Source: Paludibacter sp.
GTDB lineage: Bacteria; Bacteroidota; Bacteroidia; Bacteroidales; Paludibacteraceae
Assembly (NCBI GenBank): GCA_028710895.1
Contig: JAQTTH010000008.1
Span: forward strand, 160,878 to 224,877
Direction of reading: 5' to 3'
Length of the DNA stretch: 64,000 nucleotides
In this document: positions 53,120 through 62,176 of the stretch, one piece after another
Numbering within the stretch: position 1 is the stretch's first letter
Layout: every line of letters starts with the position of its first letter
Notes under the pieces: model-generated
The model's database searches: none
What the model was told of the DNA's origin: nothing
What the model saw: the letters and a program-made list of their open reading frames with translations, nothing else
Position numbers and translations under genes: made by a program

Positions 53120-53806
53120 TTACCAGTCTTTATCAGCCTTTTTAGTTCCTCTAACCTGCTGCTTTTTAGCTTTATCCTGCGTGTTTTTTTCGTCCTGTTG
53201 CAATGCATCTAAAATTTGTTGAGCATTTTCTTTAGACATTTGTTGTTTTTGTTGCTGAGGCTGTTGCTGTTTTTGATCTTGTTTCTGATCTTTTGGCTGC
53301 TGATCTTGCTTTTGATCTTGTTTCTGATCCTTTTTATCTTTGTTTTTGTCTTTATTCTTATCCTTATTTTGCTGTTGTTTTTTCAACATCATTTGTGCAT
53401 AAGCCAGATTATAACGGGTTTCGTCGTCTTTGGGGTTACACTTTAACGCCGATTTATAGGCTTTTATGCTCTCTTCTATTTTCTTGTCAACAAGCAATGA
53501 ATTTCCAACATTATGAAAAACTGCTGCCATCTGTTTTTTGTCAGTGGGTTGTTGACTCAAAGCATTGTTGTATTGTTCCAATGCCTGAGGGTATTTTTTT
53601 TGTTTAAACAAAGCGTTCCCTAAATTATAATTAGCCTCAAATGACTTAGAATTTTTCAGAAGGCCTTTTCTATAAGCAATTTCGGCCTCGGTAAATTTCG
53701 ACGCTTTGTATAATTTATTTCCGGCACGAACGTCGTCATTTTCCTTTTGCGCCCAAACCGAAATTGTTATAATACTCATCAACAGTATACATCCGATTTT
53801 TTTCAT
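53120..53806 (-). CDS. batC: BatC: TPR protein with Gln/Lys/Asp-rich low-complexity tail
   Basis: About 228 residues from MKKIGCILLMSIITISVWAQ. TPR units include AEIAYRKGLLKNSKSFEANY and YNLGNALFKQKKYPQALEQY. The C-terminal third is low complexity, repeating KNKDKNKDKKDQKQDQKQDQ-like units, typical of BatC. The 12 upstream codons of the open frame overlap batB and were excluded. It directly follows batB. Confidence 0.85.
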   Translation of the reverse strand: MKKIGCILLMSIITISVWAQKENDDVRAGNKLYKASKFTEAEIAYRKGLLKNSKSFEANYNLGNALFKQKKYPQALEQYNNALSQQPTDKKQMAAVFHNVGNSLLVDKKIEESIKAYKSALKCNPKDDETRYNLAYAQMMLKKQQQNKDKNKDKNKDKKDQKQDQKQDQQPKDQKQDQKQQQPQQQKQQMSKENAQQILDALQQDEKNTQDKAKKQQVRGTKKADKDW

Positions 53807-53838
53807 TGGTTGAAATGTAAAAAGTAAATAGTCCATTA

Positions 53839-54882
53839 TCAATTCTTTGTGACTTTATCTTTCAAATCAAATATTTTAATCTTACTCAATCGTTTGTTTT
53901 TTCGATCAAAAACAAAAAAATCGATTACCAATATCAACAATGCAAACAAAGCAAATGATTGAAATTGTTCATTGTAGTCAGAAAACACACTGGATTTTAT
54001 ATCTGTCTTTGCTAGTTTATCCAACTCTTTATTGACTACTTTAAATGCAGCATTACTATTATCGGAACGTACATAAACTCCCTTTCCGGCTGTAGCAATG
54101 TCTTTACACATTTGCTCATTCAGTTTCGAAACCACCACATTGCCATCTTTATCTTTCCAGAAACTCATGGTTCCCGGAACAGGAATTGGAGCACCATCAG
54201 GCTTTCCCATACCAATAACATGGACTGCAATATCATTTTCTGCAGCCAGTTTAGCTGCGCCTATTGCATCATCTTCATGATTTTCACCATCGGTGATAAC
54301 AATAATTGCCCGACCGGCTTTTCCTTTTGTTCCAAATGATTTAATAGCCAAATCAATAGCACTGCCTATTGCAGTTCCCTGACGTGGTACTAAATTGGGA
54401 GAAATCGTAGAAAAAAACATTTTGGCAGACACATAATCCACAGTGATTGGCAATTGAGTATAAGCATCTCCTGCAAAAACAATCAATCCTATTTTATCGT
54501 TGTTCATTTCATCAACCAACTTCGAAAGAACTTGTTTGGCCTTTTCCAGTCTGCTTGGTTGAATATCCTGAGCCATCATAGAATTGGACACATCAAGTGC
54601 AATCATCACCTCAATACCCTGACGTTTTACATTCTCGGTTTTTGAGCCAAACTGTGGTTGAGCCAAAACAATGATAAGCAACACAATAGCCGTTAACTGG
54701 AAATAAAACTTTACTTGGGGACGAACTACAGACACATTAGGCATCAGCTGCGCCAACAACTCGGGAGTACCAAACTGCTTTAAATTACGGCGTTTTTTTA
54801 GTGTGGTATAAATAAAGACTCCTATCAGTGCAGGAACTAATATGAGTAAGAATAAATATTCGGGATGAGCAAATTTAAACAT
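53839..54882 (-). CDS. batB: BatB: von Willebrand factor A domain membrane protein
   Basis: A 347-residue protein with N-terminal membrane helices (YLFLLILVPALIGVFIYTTL), a vWA domain with the MIDAS DVSNSMMAQ and VITDGENHEDDA, and a C-terminal helix (FALFALLILVIDFFVF). It is paralogous to BatA next to it. The two vWA proteins probably form a complex with MoxR-linked assembly functions. Confidence 0.9.
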   Translation of the reverse strand: MFKFAHPEYLFLLILVPALIGVFIYTTLKKRRNLKQFGTPELLAQLMPNVSVVRPQVKFYFQLTAIVLLIIVLAQPQFGSKTENVKRQGIEVMIALDVSNSMMAQDIQPSRLEKAKQVLSKLVDEMNNDKIGLIVFAGDAYTQLPITVDYVSAKMFFSTISPNLVPRQGTAIGSAIDLAIKSFGTKGKAGRAIIVITDGENHEDDAIGAAKLAAENDIAVHVIGMGKPDGAPIPVPGTMSFWKDKDGNVVVSKLNEQMCKDIATAGKGVYVRSDNSNAAFKVVNKELDKLAKTDIKSSVFSDYNEQFQSFALFALLILVIDFFVFDRKNKRLSKIKIFDLKDKVTKN

Positions 54883-54946
54883 AAGTCTTGCTTAATTTGA
54901 AACTTTACTAATTGAAAAAACTTGTTATAGCAATTATAGTCCGGCG

Positions 54947-55930
54947 TTATGGAATACGTCTGAAATATGTATTTCTCAAAAGAACCTCCAGAACGAGCAT
55001 TATAAACGCTAATAAACTAAAAACATAAAATTGTTCTTCTTTTTTGCTATACTCTCTTACACTGATTTTTGTCTTCTCTAACTTATCAATTTCCTGATAG
55101 ATAAGTCGTAACTTAGAGTTATCTGTAGCCCGGAAATACTTTCCACCAGTGGTGTTGGCAATATCCTGCAACGATTTTTCGTCAAATTCGGATTGTGCCA
55201 GTTGATATTGAATTCCCATAGGTGTCATCATCGGCATTTCTACCATACCATGCGATCCGATTCCGACAGTATAAACCCTAATTCCAAAAGTTTTAGCAAT
55301 TTCAGCAGCCGTTGCAGGAGCAATATCTCCACTATTATTTGAGCCATCCGTAAGCAGAATAATCACTTTAGACTTAGCCTTACTGTCCTTTATACGATTT
55401 ACAGCGTTGGCCAACCCTAATCCAATAGCAGTTCCATCGGCAATCATACCGAAGTTTACAGCCTGAAATAAATTAATCAACACGGCATGGTCAGTTGTCA
55501 GCGGACATTGCGTGAAACTCTCACTGGCAAACACCACTAACCCAATATTGTCGTTGGGACGTGATGATATAAATTCAGTAGCTACAGTTTTAGCAGCCTC
55601 AATTCTGTTTGGCTTTAAGTCTTTCGACAACATGGTTCCCGAAATATCTATTGCCATCATGATATCAATTCCTTCAGTATTTTGTGTTCTCCAGCTATTA
55701 GAAGCCTGAGGACGTGCCAAAGCAATAATTATGAAAGAGATAACCAGCGTACGTAGAATAAATGGAACATGACGCAGCTTTATTTTTCTGCTTTTAGGGA
55801 AATGTACAAGATTGCGATGCGAAGAAATCTGCAAACTTGCATCCGATTTATGCATTTCACGTATATACCAGTATATAACGGGAATAAGCAGTAATAATAA
55901 GAATAAATATTCCGGATTATGAAATGTCAT
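54947..55930 (-). CDS. batA: BatA: von Willebrand factor A domain membrane protein
   Basis: About 327 residues. N-terminal YLFLLLLLIPVIYWYI helix, second helix FILRTLVISFIIIALARPQA, vWA with MIDAS DISGTMLSKD and LLTDGSNNSGDI, and a C-terminal helix. The layout and the RPQASN segment are typical of BatA. A GTG immediately before the ATG is an alternative start. It follows the 324-residue Bat-associated gene. Confidence 0.9.
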   Translation of the reverse strand: MTFHNPEYLFLLLLLIPVIYWYIREMHKSDASLQISSHRNLVHFPKSRKIKLRHVPFILRTLVISFIIIALARPQASNSWRTQNTEGIDIMMAIDISGTMLSKDLKPNRIEAAKTVATEFISSRPNDNIGLVVFASESFTQCPLTTDHAVLINLFQAVNFGMIADGTAIGLGLANAVNRIKDSKAKSKVIILLTDGSNNSGDIAPATAAEIAKTFGIRVYTVGIGSHGMVEMPMMTPMGIQYQLAQSEFDEKSLQDIANTTGGKYFRATDNSKLRLIYQEIDKLEKTKISVREYSKKEEQFYVFSLLAFIMLVLEVLLRNTYFRRIP

Positions 55931-55969
55931 CACTCAGTTGTAATAAATTTAAATAATAGAAAAAGCAAT

Positions 55970-56944
55970 TTATTTTTGCTCTTTAGCCTCTTCGGCCTTA
56001 ACTTCATCCAATGGCTTCACCTCTTCAATTTTTGTCTGGTTTACAAACAAATAGGCATTCATCAAGCTTAGTTCATGCTCGTCGGGAGTTGCATCCCATT
56101 TGGCAAATTTCACCAAATCAGCTAATTTCAATATTTGTTGCAAGCTCAGATACACCGATTTTTGCTCTAATCGCATAAAGCGGAATTGATCCAGTATTTC
56201 TTCCGAAGTCATCTCCATACTGTTGATATTGTACATTCGTTCAATGTACTCCCGAAGAACTTCAGTCAATTGTGTATGATATTCTTTAGACCGTCCCTGC
56301 TGCCAGGCTTTTTCCTGTTTTATCTTATCAAGATAACTCAAAGCAACAACGTGGGCTGGTAATAGTAATTCCTGACTTTTGGCATCCAGAACCGGACTCT
56401 TCTTGAAATACTTTTTATACAACGTTATTCCCAATACTATCAAACCATGAATGGCCACTGCAATTAAAAGGATTAAAAACAATTTCATCCAATCAAACTT
56501 AGGCTCCATGATAGGTTTAATATCGGCAATCTCATTCGAAGCAGTATCGATTTTAAACGGTTGAACTACTTTTAGCGAAAGAGATTTTGACCAAACAGTA
56601 TCACCATTCTCTACAAATGGAAACGACGGAATGTATATTAATGAATCTTCGTAGGCAGTAACCACATAATGTTGAGTTACCAAAATATGCCCATCTTGCG
56701 ATTTTGTAGTGTCGACCTTAACTTGCTCAACCAATTCTAATCCTCCTTTAATCGAATCGGAGAATATTGGCATAATTACTTTTTGATTTGGTTTTTGCGA
56801 AACAGTAAAAGATAAATGCGCCTGATCTCCTATTTTAATAACACTTGAGTCAAGCGCAGCATTTACAGTAATTTTCTGCGCCCACAAATTGGTATTTGCA
56901 AAAACAGTAACAAATAAAAACAGCAACAAAAAGTTTTTTCTCAT
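55970..56944 (-). CDS. Bat-operon membrane protein with periplasmic beta domain
   Basis: About 324 residues from MRKNFLLLFLFVTVFANTNL. A signal peptide, a BatD-like periplasmic beta domain (LDSSVIKIGDQAHLSFTVSQ), one membrane helix near residue 165 (LFLILLIAVAIHGLIVLGIT) and a cytosolic helical domain (YHTQLTEVLREYIERMYNIN). Similar genes lie between DUF58 and batA in Bacteroidota. I do not know a specific function. The upstream 12 codons of the open frame were excluded because the signal peptide begins at 56944. Confidence 0.75.
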   Translation of the reverse strand: MRKNFLLLFLFVTVFANTNLWAQKITVNAALDSSVIKIGDQAHLSFTVSQKPNQKVIMPIFSDSIKGGLELVEQVKVDTTKSQDGHILVTQHYVVTAYEDSLIYIPSFPFVENGDTVWSKSLSLKVVQPFKIDTASNEIADIKPIMEPKFDWMKLFLILLIAVAIHGLIVLGITLYKKYFKKSPVLDAKSQELLLPAHVVALSYLDKIKQEKAWQQGRSKEYHTQLTEVLREYIERMYNINSMEMTSEEILDQFRFMRLEQKSVYLSLQQILKLADLVKFAKWDATPDEHELSLMNAYLFVNQTKIEEVKPLDEVKAEEAKEQK

Positions 56945-56998
56945 ACAAATTATCAATTTTTCACTTATAAAAATTGTCAATCACAAACTGTTAATTAA

Positions 56999-57865
56999 CT
57001 ATGCTCTCATTTTAAATAATTTCATCAAAGCACGAACGTAATCTTCTGAAGTAGACATCGATACCAAATCCACCCCTGATTTTGTAAATGACTTCTGCAA
57101 AGCAAGCTGACTTTCACCCCAGGCATGTTTATAAGTCGTACGCAATCTTTTGTTCGAAGTATCAACCCAAATACGTTCTCCGGTTTCAGCATCTTTCAAT
57201 TTGACCATGCCAACATCGGGCAGTTCAGTCTCGCGGATATCGTAAACCTGCAAAGCCACAACGTCGTGTTTACGGTTTGCAATTGTCAATTCCTTCTCAA
57301 AATTCTTGTCAATAAAATCGGAAATGATAAAAGCTGTCGAGCTTTTTTTGATGGCGTTGGTAAAGTAGCGAAGAGCACCTGCAATATCAGTCTTTTCGCT
57401 TTCTGGCTCAAAATCAATCAATTCACGAATGATATGTAGTACATGCTTTTTCCCTTTTTTGGGAGGAATGAATTTTTCAATTTTATCCGAAAAGAAAATC
57501 ACACCAATTTTATCGTTGTTTTGTATGGTCGAGAAAGCCAAAGTCGCAGCAACTTCAGTAAAAATATCCTTTTTTAATTGATGTACTGTACCAAACTCTC
57601 TACTTCCTGAAACATCAATCAACAGAACTACAGTCAACTCACGTTCTTCTTCAAACACCTTAATATAAGGATGTCCGAAACGTGCAGTAACATTCCAATC
57701 AATGGACCGTATATCATCACCAAACTGATATTCACGCACTTCGGCAAAGGTCATACCACGCCCTTTAAAAGCAGAGTGATACTCGCCCGCAAAAATATTG
57801 TTAGACAGTCCGCGTGTCTTTATTTCAATTTTTCGGACTTTCTTTATTAATTCACTGGTTTCCAC
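56999..57865 (-). CDS. DUF58 domain protein
   Basis: A 288-residue protein, apparently starting at GTG (ETSELIKKVRKIEIKTRGLS). DUF58 core: GRGMTFAEVREYQFGDDIRS then IDWNVTARFG, and a vWA-like part with LLIDVSGSREFGT and FIISDFIDKNFE. It is regularly found directly after moxR, whose AAA ATPase it is thought to serve. It is cytosolic by sequence. Confidence 0.88.
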   Translation of the reverse strand: METSELIKKVRKIEIKTRGLSNNIFAGEYHSAFKGRGMTFAEVREYQFGDDIRSIDWNVTARFGHPYIKVFEEERELTVVLLIDVSGSREFGTVHQLKKDIFTEVAATLAFSTIQNNDKIGVIFFSDKIEKFIPPKKGKKHVLHIIRELIDFEPESEKTDIAGALRYFTNAIKKSSTAFIISDFIDKNFEKELTIANRKHDVVALQVYDIRETELPDVGMVKLKDAETGERIWVDTSNKRLRTTYKHAWGESQLALQKSFTKSGVDLVSMSTSEDYVRALMKLFKMRA

Positions 57866-57912
57866 AAATTCAATTTCTAATTATCAATTACAAATTATTA
57901 ATTATGAATTGA

Positions 57913-58908
57913 TTAAGGTACTTCAACTGTATTCAAAATTTCAGTGATAATTTCGTCGGATGTCATGTTGTTGGCTTCTGCCTCATAGCTCAAACCAATA
58001 CGATGACGCAAAACATCATAACATACTGCACGAATATCTTCCGGAATTACATACCCTCTACGTTTGATAAATGCGTAAGCACGGGCAGCTAATGCCAGAT
58101 TGATAGACGCACGTGGAGAAGCTCCGAAAGAAATCATCTCTTTCAACGATTCTAATCCATAATCCTGTGGATAGCGGGTTGCAAAAACAATATCAACGAT
58201 GTAACGTTCAATTTTTTCATCAATATAAACCTGACGAACCACATCACGCGCTTCGATAATATCTTTTGGTGAAAGAATAGGAAGAACAGTTGGTTTGTCT
58301 TTCAATAAATTTTGACGGATAATCAATTTCTCTTCTTCCTTTTTCGGATAATTGATAATCACCTTCAACATAAAACGGTCTACTTGTGCTTCAGGTAAAG
58401 GATAGGTTCCCTCCTGCTCAATTGGATTTTGAGTAGCCATAACCAAAAAAGGCTCATCAAGTTTGTATGTGTGTTCACCAATTGTAACCTGACGTTCCTG
58501 CATAGCTTCAAGTAGTGCACTTTGAACTTTAGCCGGAGCACGGTTTATTTCGTCGGCTAACACCAAATTTGCAAAGATAGGTCCTTTCTTAATACTGAAT
58601 TCTTCCTTCTTCTGACTGTAAATCATGGTTCCCAAAACATCGGCTGGCAACAAATCTGGCGTAAACTGAATACGACTAAAATCTCCTTTAATTAAATCCG
58701 ATAAAGTTTTGATAGCAAGCGTCTTTGCCAAACCAGGAACACCTTCCAACAAAATATGTCCATCAGAAAGTAATCCAATTAACAAAGACTCAACTAAATG
58801 TTTTTGTCCAACGATTACTTTGTCCATTCCCATGGTTAATGCATCTACAAAAGAGCTTTGACGTTCGATGCGTTCATTAAGTTCCCTAATATCAACAGAT
58901 TGAATCAT
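57913..58908 (-). CDS. moxR: MoxR family AAA ATPase
   Basis: A 331-residue AAA+ protein. Walker A is LLEGVPGLAKT, Walker B LVLADEINRAPAKVQSALLE, sensor VMATQNPIEQEGTYPLPEAQ, and the arginine finger region VDRFMLKVIINYP. It is the first gene of the moxR-DUF58-batA-E operon and lies behind its own promoter. MoxR proteins act as chaperones that mature vWA-domain partners, here probably BatA and BatB. Confidence 0.92.
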   Translation of the reverse strand: MIQSVDIRELNERIERQSSFVDALTMGMDKVIVGQKHLVESLLIGLLSDGHILLEGVPGLAKTLAIKTLSDLIKGDFSRIQFTPDLLPADVLGTMIYSQKKEEFSIKKGPIFANLVLADEINRAPAKVQSALLEAMQERQVTIGEHTYKLDEPFLVMATQNPIEQEGTYPLPEAQVDRFMLKVIINYPKKEEEKLIIRQNLLKDKPTVLPILSPKDIIEARDVVRQVYIDEKIERYIVDIVFATRYPQDYGLESLKEMISFGASPRASINLALAARAYAFIKRRGYVIPEDIRAVCYDVLRHRIGLSYEAEANNMTSDEIITEILNTVEVP

Positions 58909-58944
58909 AAAATTTATATGTTAGTTTATTTTTTTTTCGTTGAA

Positions 58945-58952
58945 CAAATATA
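58945..58952 (-). promoter_or_regulatory. Promoter -7 element of the moxR-bat operon
   Basis: TATATTTG on the minus strand fits TAnnTTTG and lies 37 bases before the moxR ATG. The -33 element is weak. Confidence 0.6.
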
Positions 58953-59069
58953 GTGTAAAAACATCCGTTAAAGCACTGATTTAATATCTATTAACCTGAA
59001 TTTAGATTATTAAGTACAGTGTGATTTATTATTTCATATTCGTGTAAAAATTAAACTTCATTGCATTAA

Positions 59070-59105
59070 AAAAGTTCTGCAATCTATTAAATTAGCAGAA
59101 CTTTT
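59070..59105 (-). terminator. Intrinsic terminator of the rimO-HU transcription unit
   Basis: AAAAGTTCTGC (59070-59080) pairs with GCAGAACTTTT (59095-59105) around a 14-nt loop. The minus-strand tail continues the T run. It lies ~50 bases after the stop of the HU-fusion gene. Confidence 0.85.
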
Positions 59106-59158
59106 AAACACTAGCAATCAGATTAACCTAAATTGCTATCAAGATCAATAAACGAGCA

Positions 59159-60484
59159 TTATCCTTTCACATATTGATCGTGCAATTCTTTGGCCTTTTT
59201 CATACAACGTGGATTTGATGCATCAATCAACCGGGAATCCAATTTAGGAATTCGAATCAACGTACCACTGGATATATCATCCGGATTAGAAATTCTTTCT
59301 TTATTTGCCTCATAAATATAAACCCAAAAATCCTTCGTACCATAATATTTAAGCGAAATCAAAGTCAATCGACTCGATTTACGTAATTGTTCTGTCGCTA
59401 TAAACTCGGTGTAGACTCTCGGATTATCAAACAACAATTGGAGACTATCTACATCATTTTCAGTCACTGAGTCATTAGCCAGTGTATCTTTAGGAATAAT
59501 TAAAACTTCTGTTCGGAGAGCTTTTTGGGGCTTGGGACACATCCAGTTACAAACACGATCCTTAACATAAACCAATTCTGTTATCACACCCATGAATGCC
59601 TTATCAGAACAAGCCTTTACCCCCGAATTGAACAAATACAAACTTACATATCCTCCAATTAAAAACACAAAAATCACGAGAAGTATGATTCCGGTCTTTC
59701 GATTTCTGACAGGCTTTATACTTTCAATAAACATTGTTGAATCAGCCTCTTCTAAATTATCAGTAGATTGCAAAACCACTACCTCAGATTTTGTTGATTT
59801 CTCATCAACTACAACTTTATGTTCAGCGTTTTCCTTTTCAGTTTGCTCTAAAAAGATTATCGGTTCTTCTGTATCGGAAATTTTCAATTCTGGAGTTTCG
59901 TTCTCTAAAATTTCCGGTTCATCGTTCACAAAAACATAATCCGGAATTTCCACCCGAATATTCTGTTGATACTCTTTTTTACTATTTTCAACTTTCGTAT
60001 CCTCCCTACTTTCTACCTCAATCAAATCTGGCTCCGGAGTAGAAAGAGCCTGTATTTCAGACAGCAAATTTTTAATTTCCGAAGCCTGCTCGGTAAATAC
60101 TCTAAGCGGATCAAGCGCAATATCAGAAGTTTCTTCCTTTTGCAAATCAATTGCGTTTTCACCATCCAATTCAACAGGCTCCAGATGAGCAAAAGGCTCA
60201 TTTACCAAATCCTTTAGTATTGTATCCGGAGTAAAAGTAACTTTATGATACCCTGCCAATAAAATATCTTCACCAGTCTGAATATTCACACTTTTACGGG
60301 GCTCATTCCATTGCAGCTTAAATGTTCCGAAGTTTTTAATCTTCACCTGTTCGCCCGCATACAAAGCATCTTCGATAGATGAAATCATCATCTTCAGAAA
60401 CTCTTCTGCAGCACGTTTACTTACCGAAGCCTTGGATGCAACAAGGTCAATAATTTCCTGTGACGAAATTTTATCCTTAATCAT
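59159..60484 (-). CDS. HU-like DNA-binding domain fused to membrane helix and LysM-like tail
   Basis: A 441-residue protein. Residues 1-~95 are an HU/IHF-like domain (SQEIIDLVASKASVSKRAAE; IKNFGTFKLQWNEPRKSVNI). An acidic, Glu/Val-rich linker runs to ~265, then one membrane helix (TGIILLVIFVFLIGGYVSLY, ~266-290) and a periplasmic C-terminal part whose end resembles LysM (RLTLISLKYYGTKDFWVYIY; GTLIRIPKLD). A DNA-binding domain tethered to the inner membrane with a possible wall-binding end could link nucleoid and envelope. It overlaps the HU gene by 8 bases. Confidence 0.8.
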   Translation of the reverse strand: MIKDKISSQEIIDLVASKASVSKRAAEEFLKMMISSIEDALYAGEQVKIKNFGTFKLQWNEPRKSVNIQTGEDILLAGYHKVTFTPDTILKDLVNEPFAHLEPVELDGENAIDLQKEETSDIALDPLRVFTEQASEIKNLLSEIQALSTPEPDLIEVESREDTKVENSKKEYQQNIRVEIPDYVFVNDEPEILENETPELKISDTEEPIIFLEQTEKENAEHKVVVDEKSTKSEVVVLQSTDNLEEADSTMFIESIKPVRNRKTGIILLVIFVFLIGGYVSLYLFNSGVKACSDKAFMGVITELVYVKDRVCNWMCPKPQKALRTEVLIIPKDTLANDSVTENDVDSLQLLFDNPRVYTEFIATEQLRKSSRLTLISLKYYGTKDFWVYIYEANKERISNPDDISSGTLIRIPKLDSRLIDASNPRCMKKAKELHDQYVKG

Positions 60485-60767
60485 TATGAGGTAAATCTTT
60501 AAGTTTATCCTTCAGAATATTGCTTTGTTTGAAATTCACAACCAATTTAGGCGGAATAAGGGTTCGAATCTGCGTCGACGGATGAACCGACAAACGTTCT
60601 TCTTTTTTTCGAACTTCAAAATTACCAAAGCTCTGAAATCCAATTGTTTTACCATCAGCCAACAGCTCGGTACAAGTCGCAATCGTTGTTTCCAACAAAT
60701 CAGCAACAACCGATTTAGGGGCATTCATTTTAGCGGCCATACTGGCTATTAACTCCTTGTGATTCAT
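60477..60767 (-). CDS. HU/IHF family DNA-binding protein
   Basis: A 96-residue HU-like protein: NHKELIASMAAKMNAPKSVV, then the flank GKTIGFQSFGNFEVRKKEER and HPSTQIRTLIPPKLVVNFKQ in place of the canonical NP arm (the Asn-Pro is replaced by HPSTQ), so binding may differ from HU proper. It lies 40 bases after rimO and overlaps the HU-membrane fusion gene downstream. Confidence 0.85.
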   Translation of the reverse strand: MNHKELIASMAAKMNAPKSVVADLLETTIATCTELLADGKTIGFQSFGNFEVRKKEERLSVHPSTQIRTLIPPKLVVNFKQSNILKDKLKDLPHND

Positions 60768-60806
60768 AAATATAATTTTATATTCCGTTGCAATTAATTC
60801 ATTTTA

Positions 60807-62114
60807 CTATTCAGCATATAAATCAAAATCTGTGGCATCAACAATCTTTGCATTATAGAATTGACCTTTTACAACTCCTTTGGTCGAAATGGGTATCAAA
60901 ACTTCAGGGTCTACTTCCGGCGAATCAAATTCCGTTCTTCCAACAAAATATTCATCCTCTACCCGATCAATCATAACTTTAAGCGTTTGACCAATTTTAG
61001 ATTGATTGATTTCTGCTGAAATTCGCTGCTGAATAGCCATAATTTCATTTACCCGACCCTGCTTCACATCCTCCGGAATATCATCCTGATAGTTTTTATA
61101 GGCATATGTTCCTTCTTCATTTGAATAAGCAAAAGCACCCAAGCGCTCGAATCGAACATTCTGAATAAATTCTTTCAGTTCTTCCACATCCTCTTCTGTC
61201 TCTCCCGGATGTCCGAGCAACAAAGTCGTACGCAAATGAATTCCGGGAACTTCCTCACGGATTTTTTGAATCAACTCATACGTTCTTTCCTTCGTAATAT
61301 TTCTGCGCATCTTGTCAAGCATATTATCACTCACATGCTGCAAAGCAATATCCAGATAAGAACATACATTTTTTCGTTCACGCATTACACGCAAAATATC
61401 ATACGGAAAATGAGCAGGATAAGCATAATGCAAACGAATCCATTCCACACCTTCAATATCCGACAATCTTTCAATCAGTTCCGGCAATTTTTGCGACTCG
61501 TAACGATCTAGCCCATAATAAGATAAATCCTGAGCCAAAATCTGAAATTCTTTCACACCCTGAGCAACAAGTCCTTTCACCTCCGTTTCAATATCTTCTA
61601 TTGAGCGTGAGCGATGTTTTCCGGTAATGATTGGTATTGCACAATACGAACACTTTCTATCGCAACCTTCCGAAATCTTTACGTAGGCATAATGATTAGG
61701 AGTTGTCAGTGTACGTTCAAGACGTAAATCAGCACGATATTCTTGTCCGATTTCTTTTAAAACATCCGTATAATTGAATTTTCCAAAATATTTATCAACT
61801 TCCAGTATTTCGATCGAAAGTTCTTTCATATACCGTTCCGAAAGACAACCCATCACGAACAATTTACTGATTTTATTGTGCTTACGCATATCAGCAAACT
61901 GCAAAATAGTATTGATACTTTCTTCCTTAGCATCACCTATAAAACCGCAGGTATTTACTATAATAATCTCACCATCAGGCTTTTCAGCATCGTGACGCAC
62001 TTTATATCCCAACGCATCAAATTGACGCATTAACTGTTCTGAATCAACCAAATTCTTAGAACAACCAAGTGTTACTACATCGACTGTTCCTTTATTATTA
62101 TTTTTCAAAGACAT
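60807..62114 (-). CDS. rimO: Ribosomal protein S12 methylthiotransferase
   Basis: A 435-residue radical-SAM methylthiotransferase: VVTLGCSKNLVDSEQLMRQF is the RimO opening, NTCGFIGDAKEESINTILQF continues the MTTase domain, and the radical-SAM motif is CDRKCSYC (151-158). IITGKHRSRS and a C-terminal TRAM domain ending DATDFDLYAE complete it. It beta-methylthiolates Asp88 of S12. It lies between ftsY and the HU gene on the same strand. Confidence 0.93.
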   Translation of the reverse strand: MSLKNNNKGTVDVVTLGCSKNLVDSEQLMRQFDALGYKVRHDAEKPDGEIIIVNTCGFIGDAKEESINTILQFADMRKHNKISKLFVMGCLSERYMKELSIEILEVDKYFGKFNYTDVLKEIGQEYRADLRLERTLTTPNHYAYVKISEGCDRKCSYCAIPIITGKHRSRSIEDIETEVKGLVAQGVKEFQILAQDLSYYGLDRYESQKLPELIERLSDIEGVEWIRLHYAYPAHFPYDILRVMRERKNVCSYLDIALQHVSDNMLDKMRRNITKERTYELIQKIREEVPGIHLRTTLLLGHPGETEEDVEELKEFIQNVRFERLGAFAYSNEEGTYAYKNYQDDIPEDVKQGRVNEIMAIQQRISAEINQSKIGQTLKVMIDRVEDEYFVGRTEFDSPEVDPEVLIPISTKGVVKGQFYNAKIVDATDFDLYAE

Positions 62115-62176
62115 ATTTATACATTACAAATAGCTAATGACATTACATCAGGTATTCTATTAATCTAATTATTAAA

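Noticed and set aside
53216..53446. Plus-strand open frame opposite batC with a Leu/Phe-rich 'membrane' sequence
   Set aside because: It is the antisense shadow of the Gln/Lys/Asp-rich tail of BatC.
55970..57865. A novel defence or gliding system made of vWA proteins and an AAA ATPase
   Set aside because: The gene order moxR-DUF58-batA-batB-batC-batD-batE is the well-known Bat operon.
59041..59110. Small RNA gene between moxR and the HU-fusion gene
   Set aside because: The stem is best explained as the terminator of the HU-fusion transcript; no separate promoter is seen.
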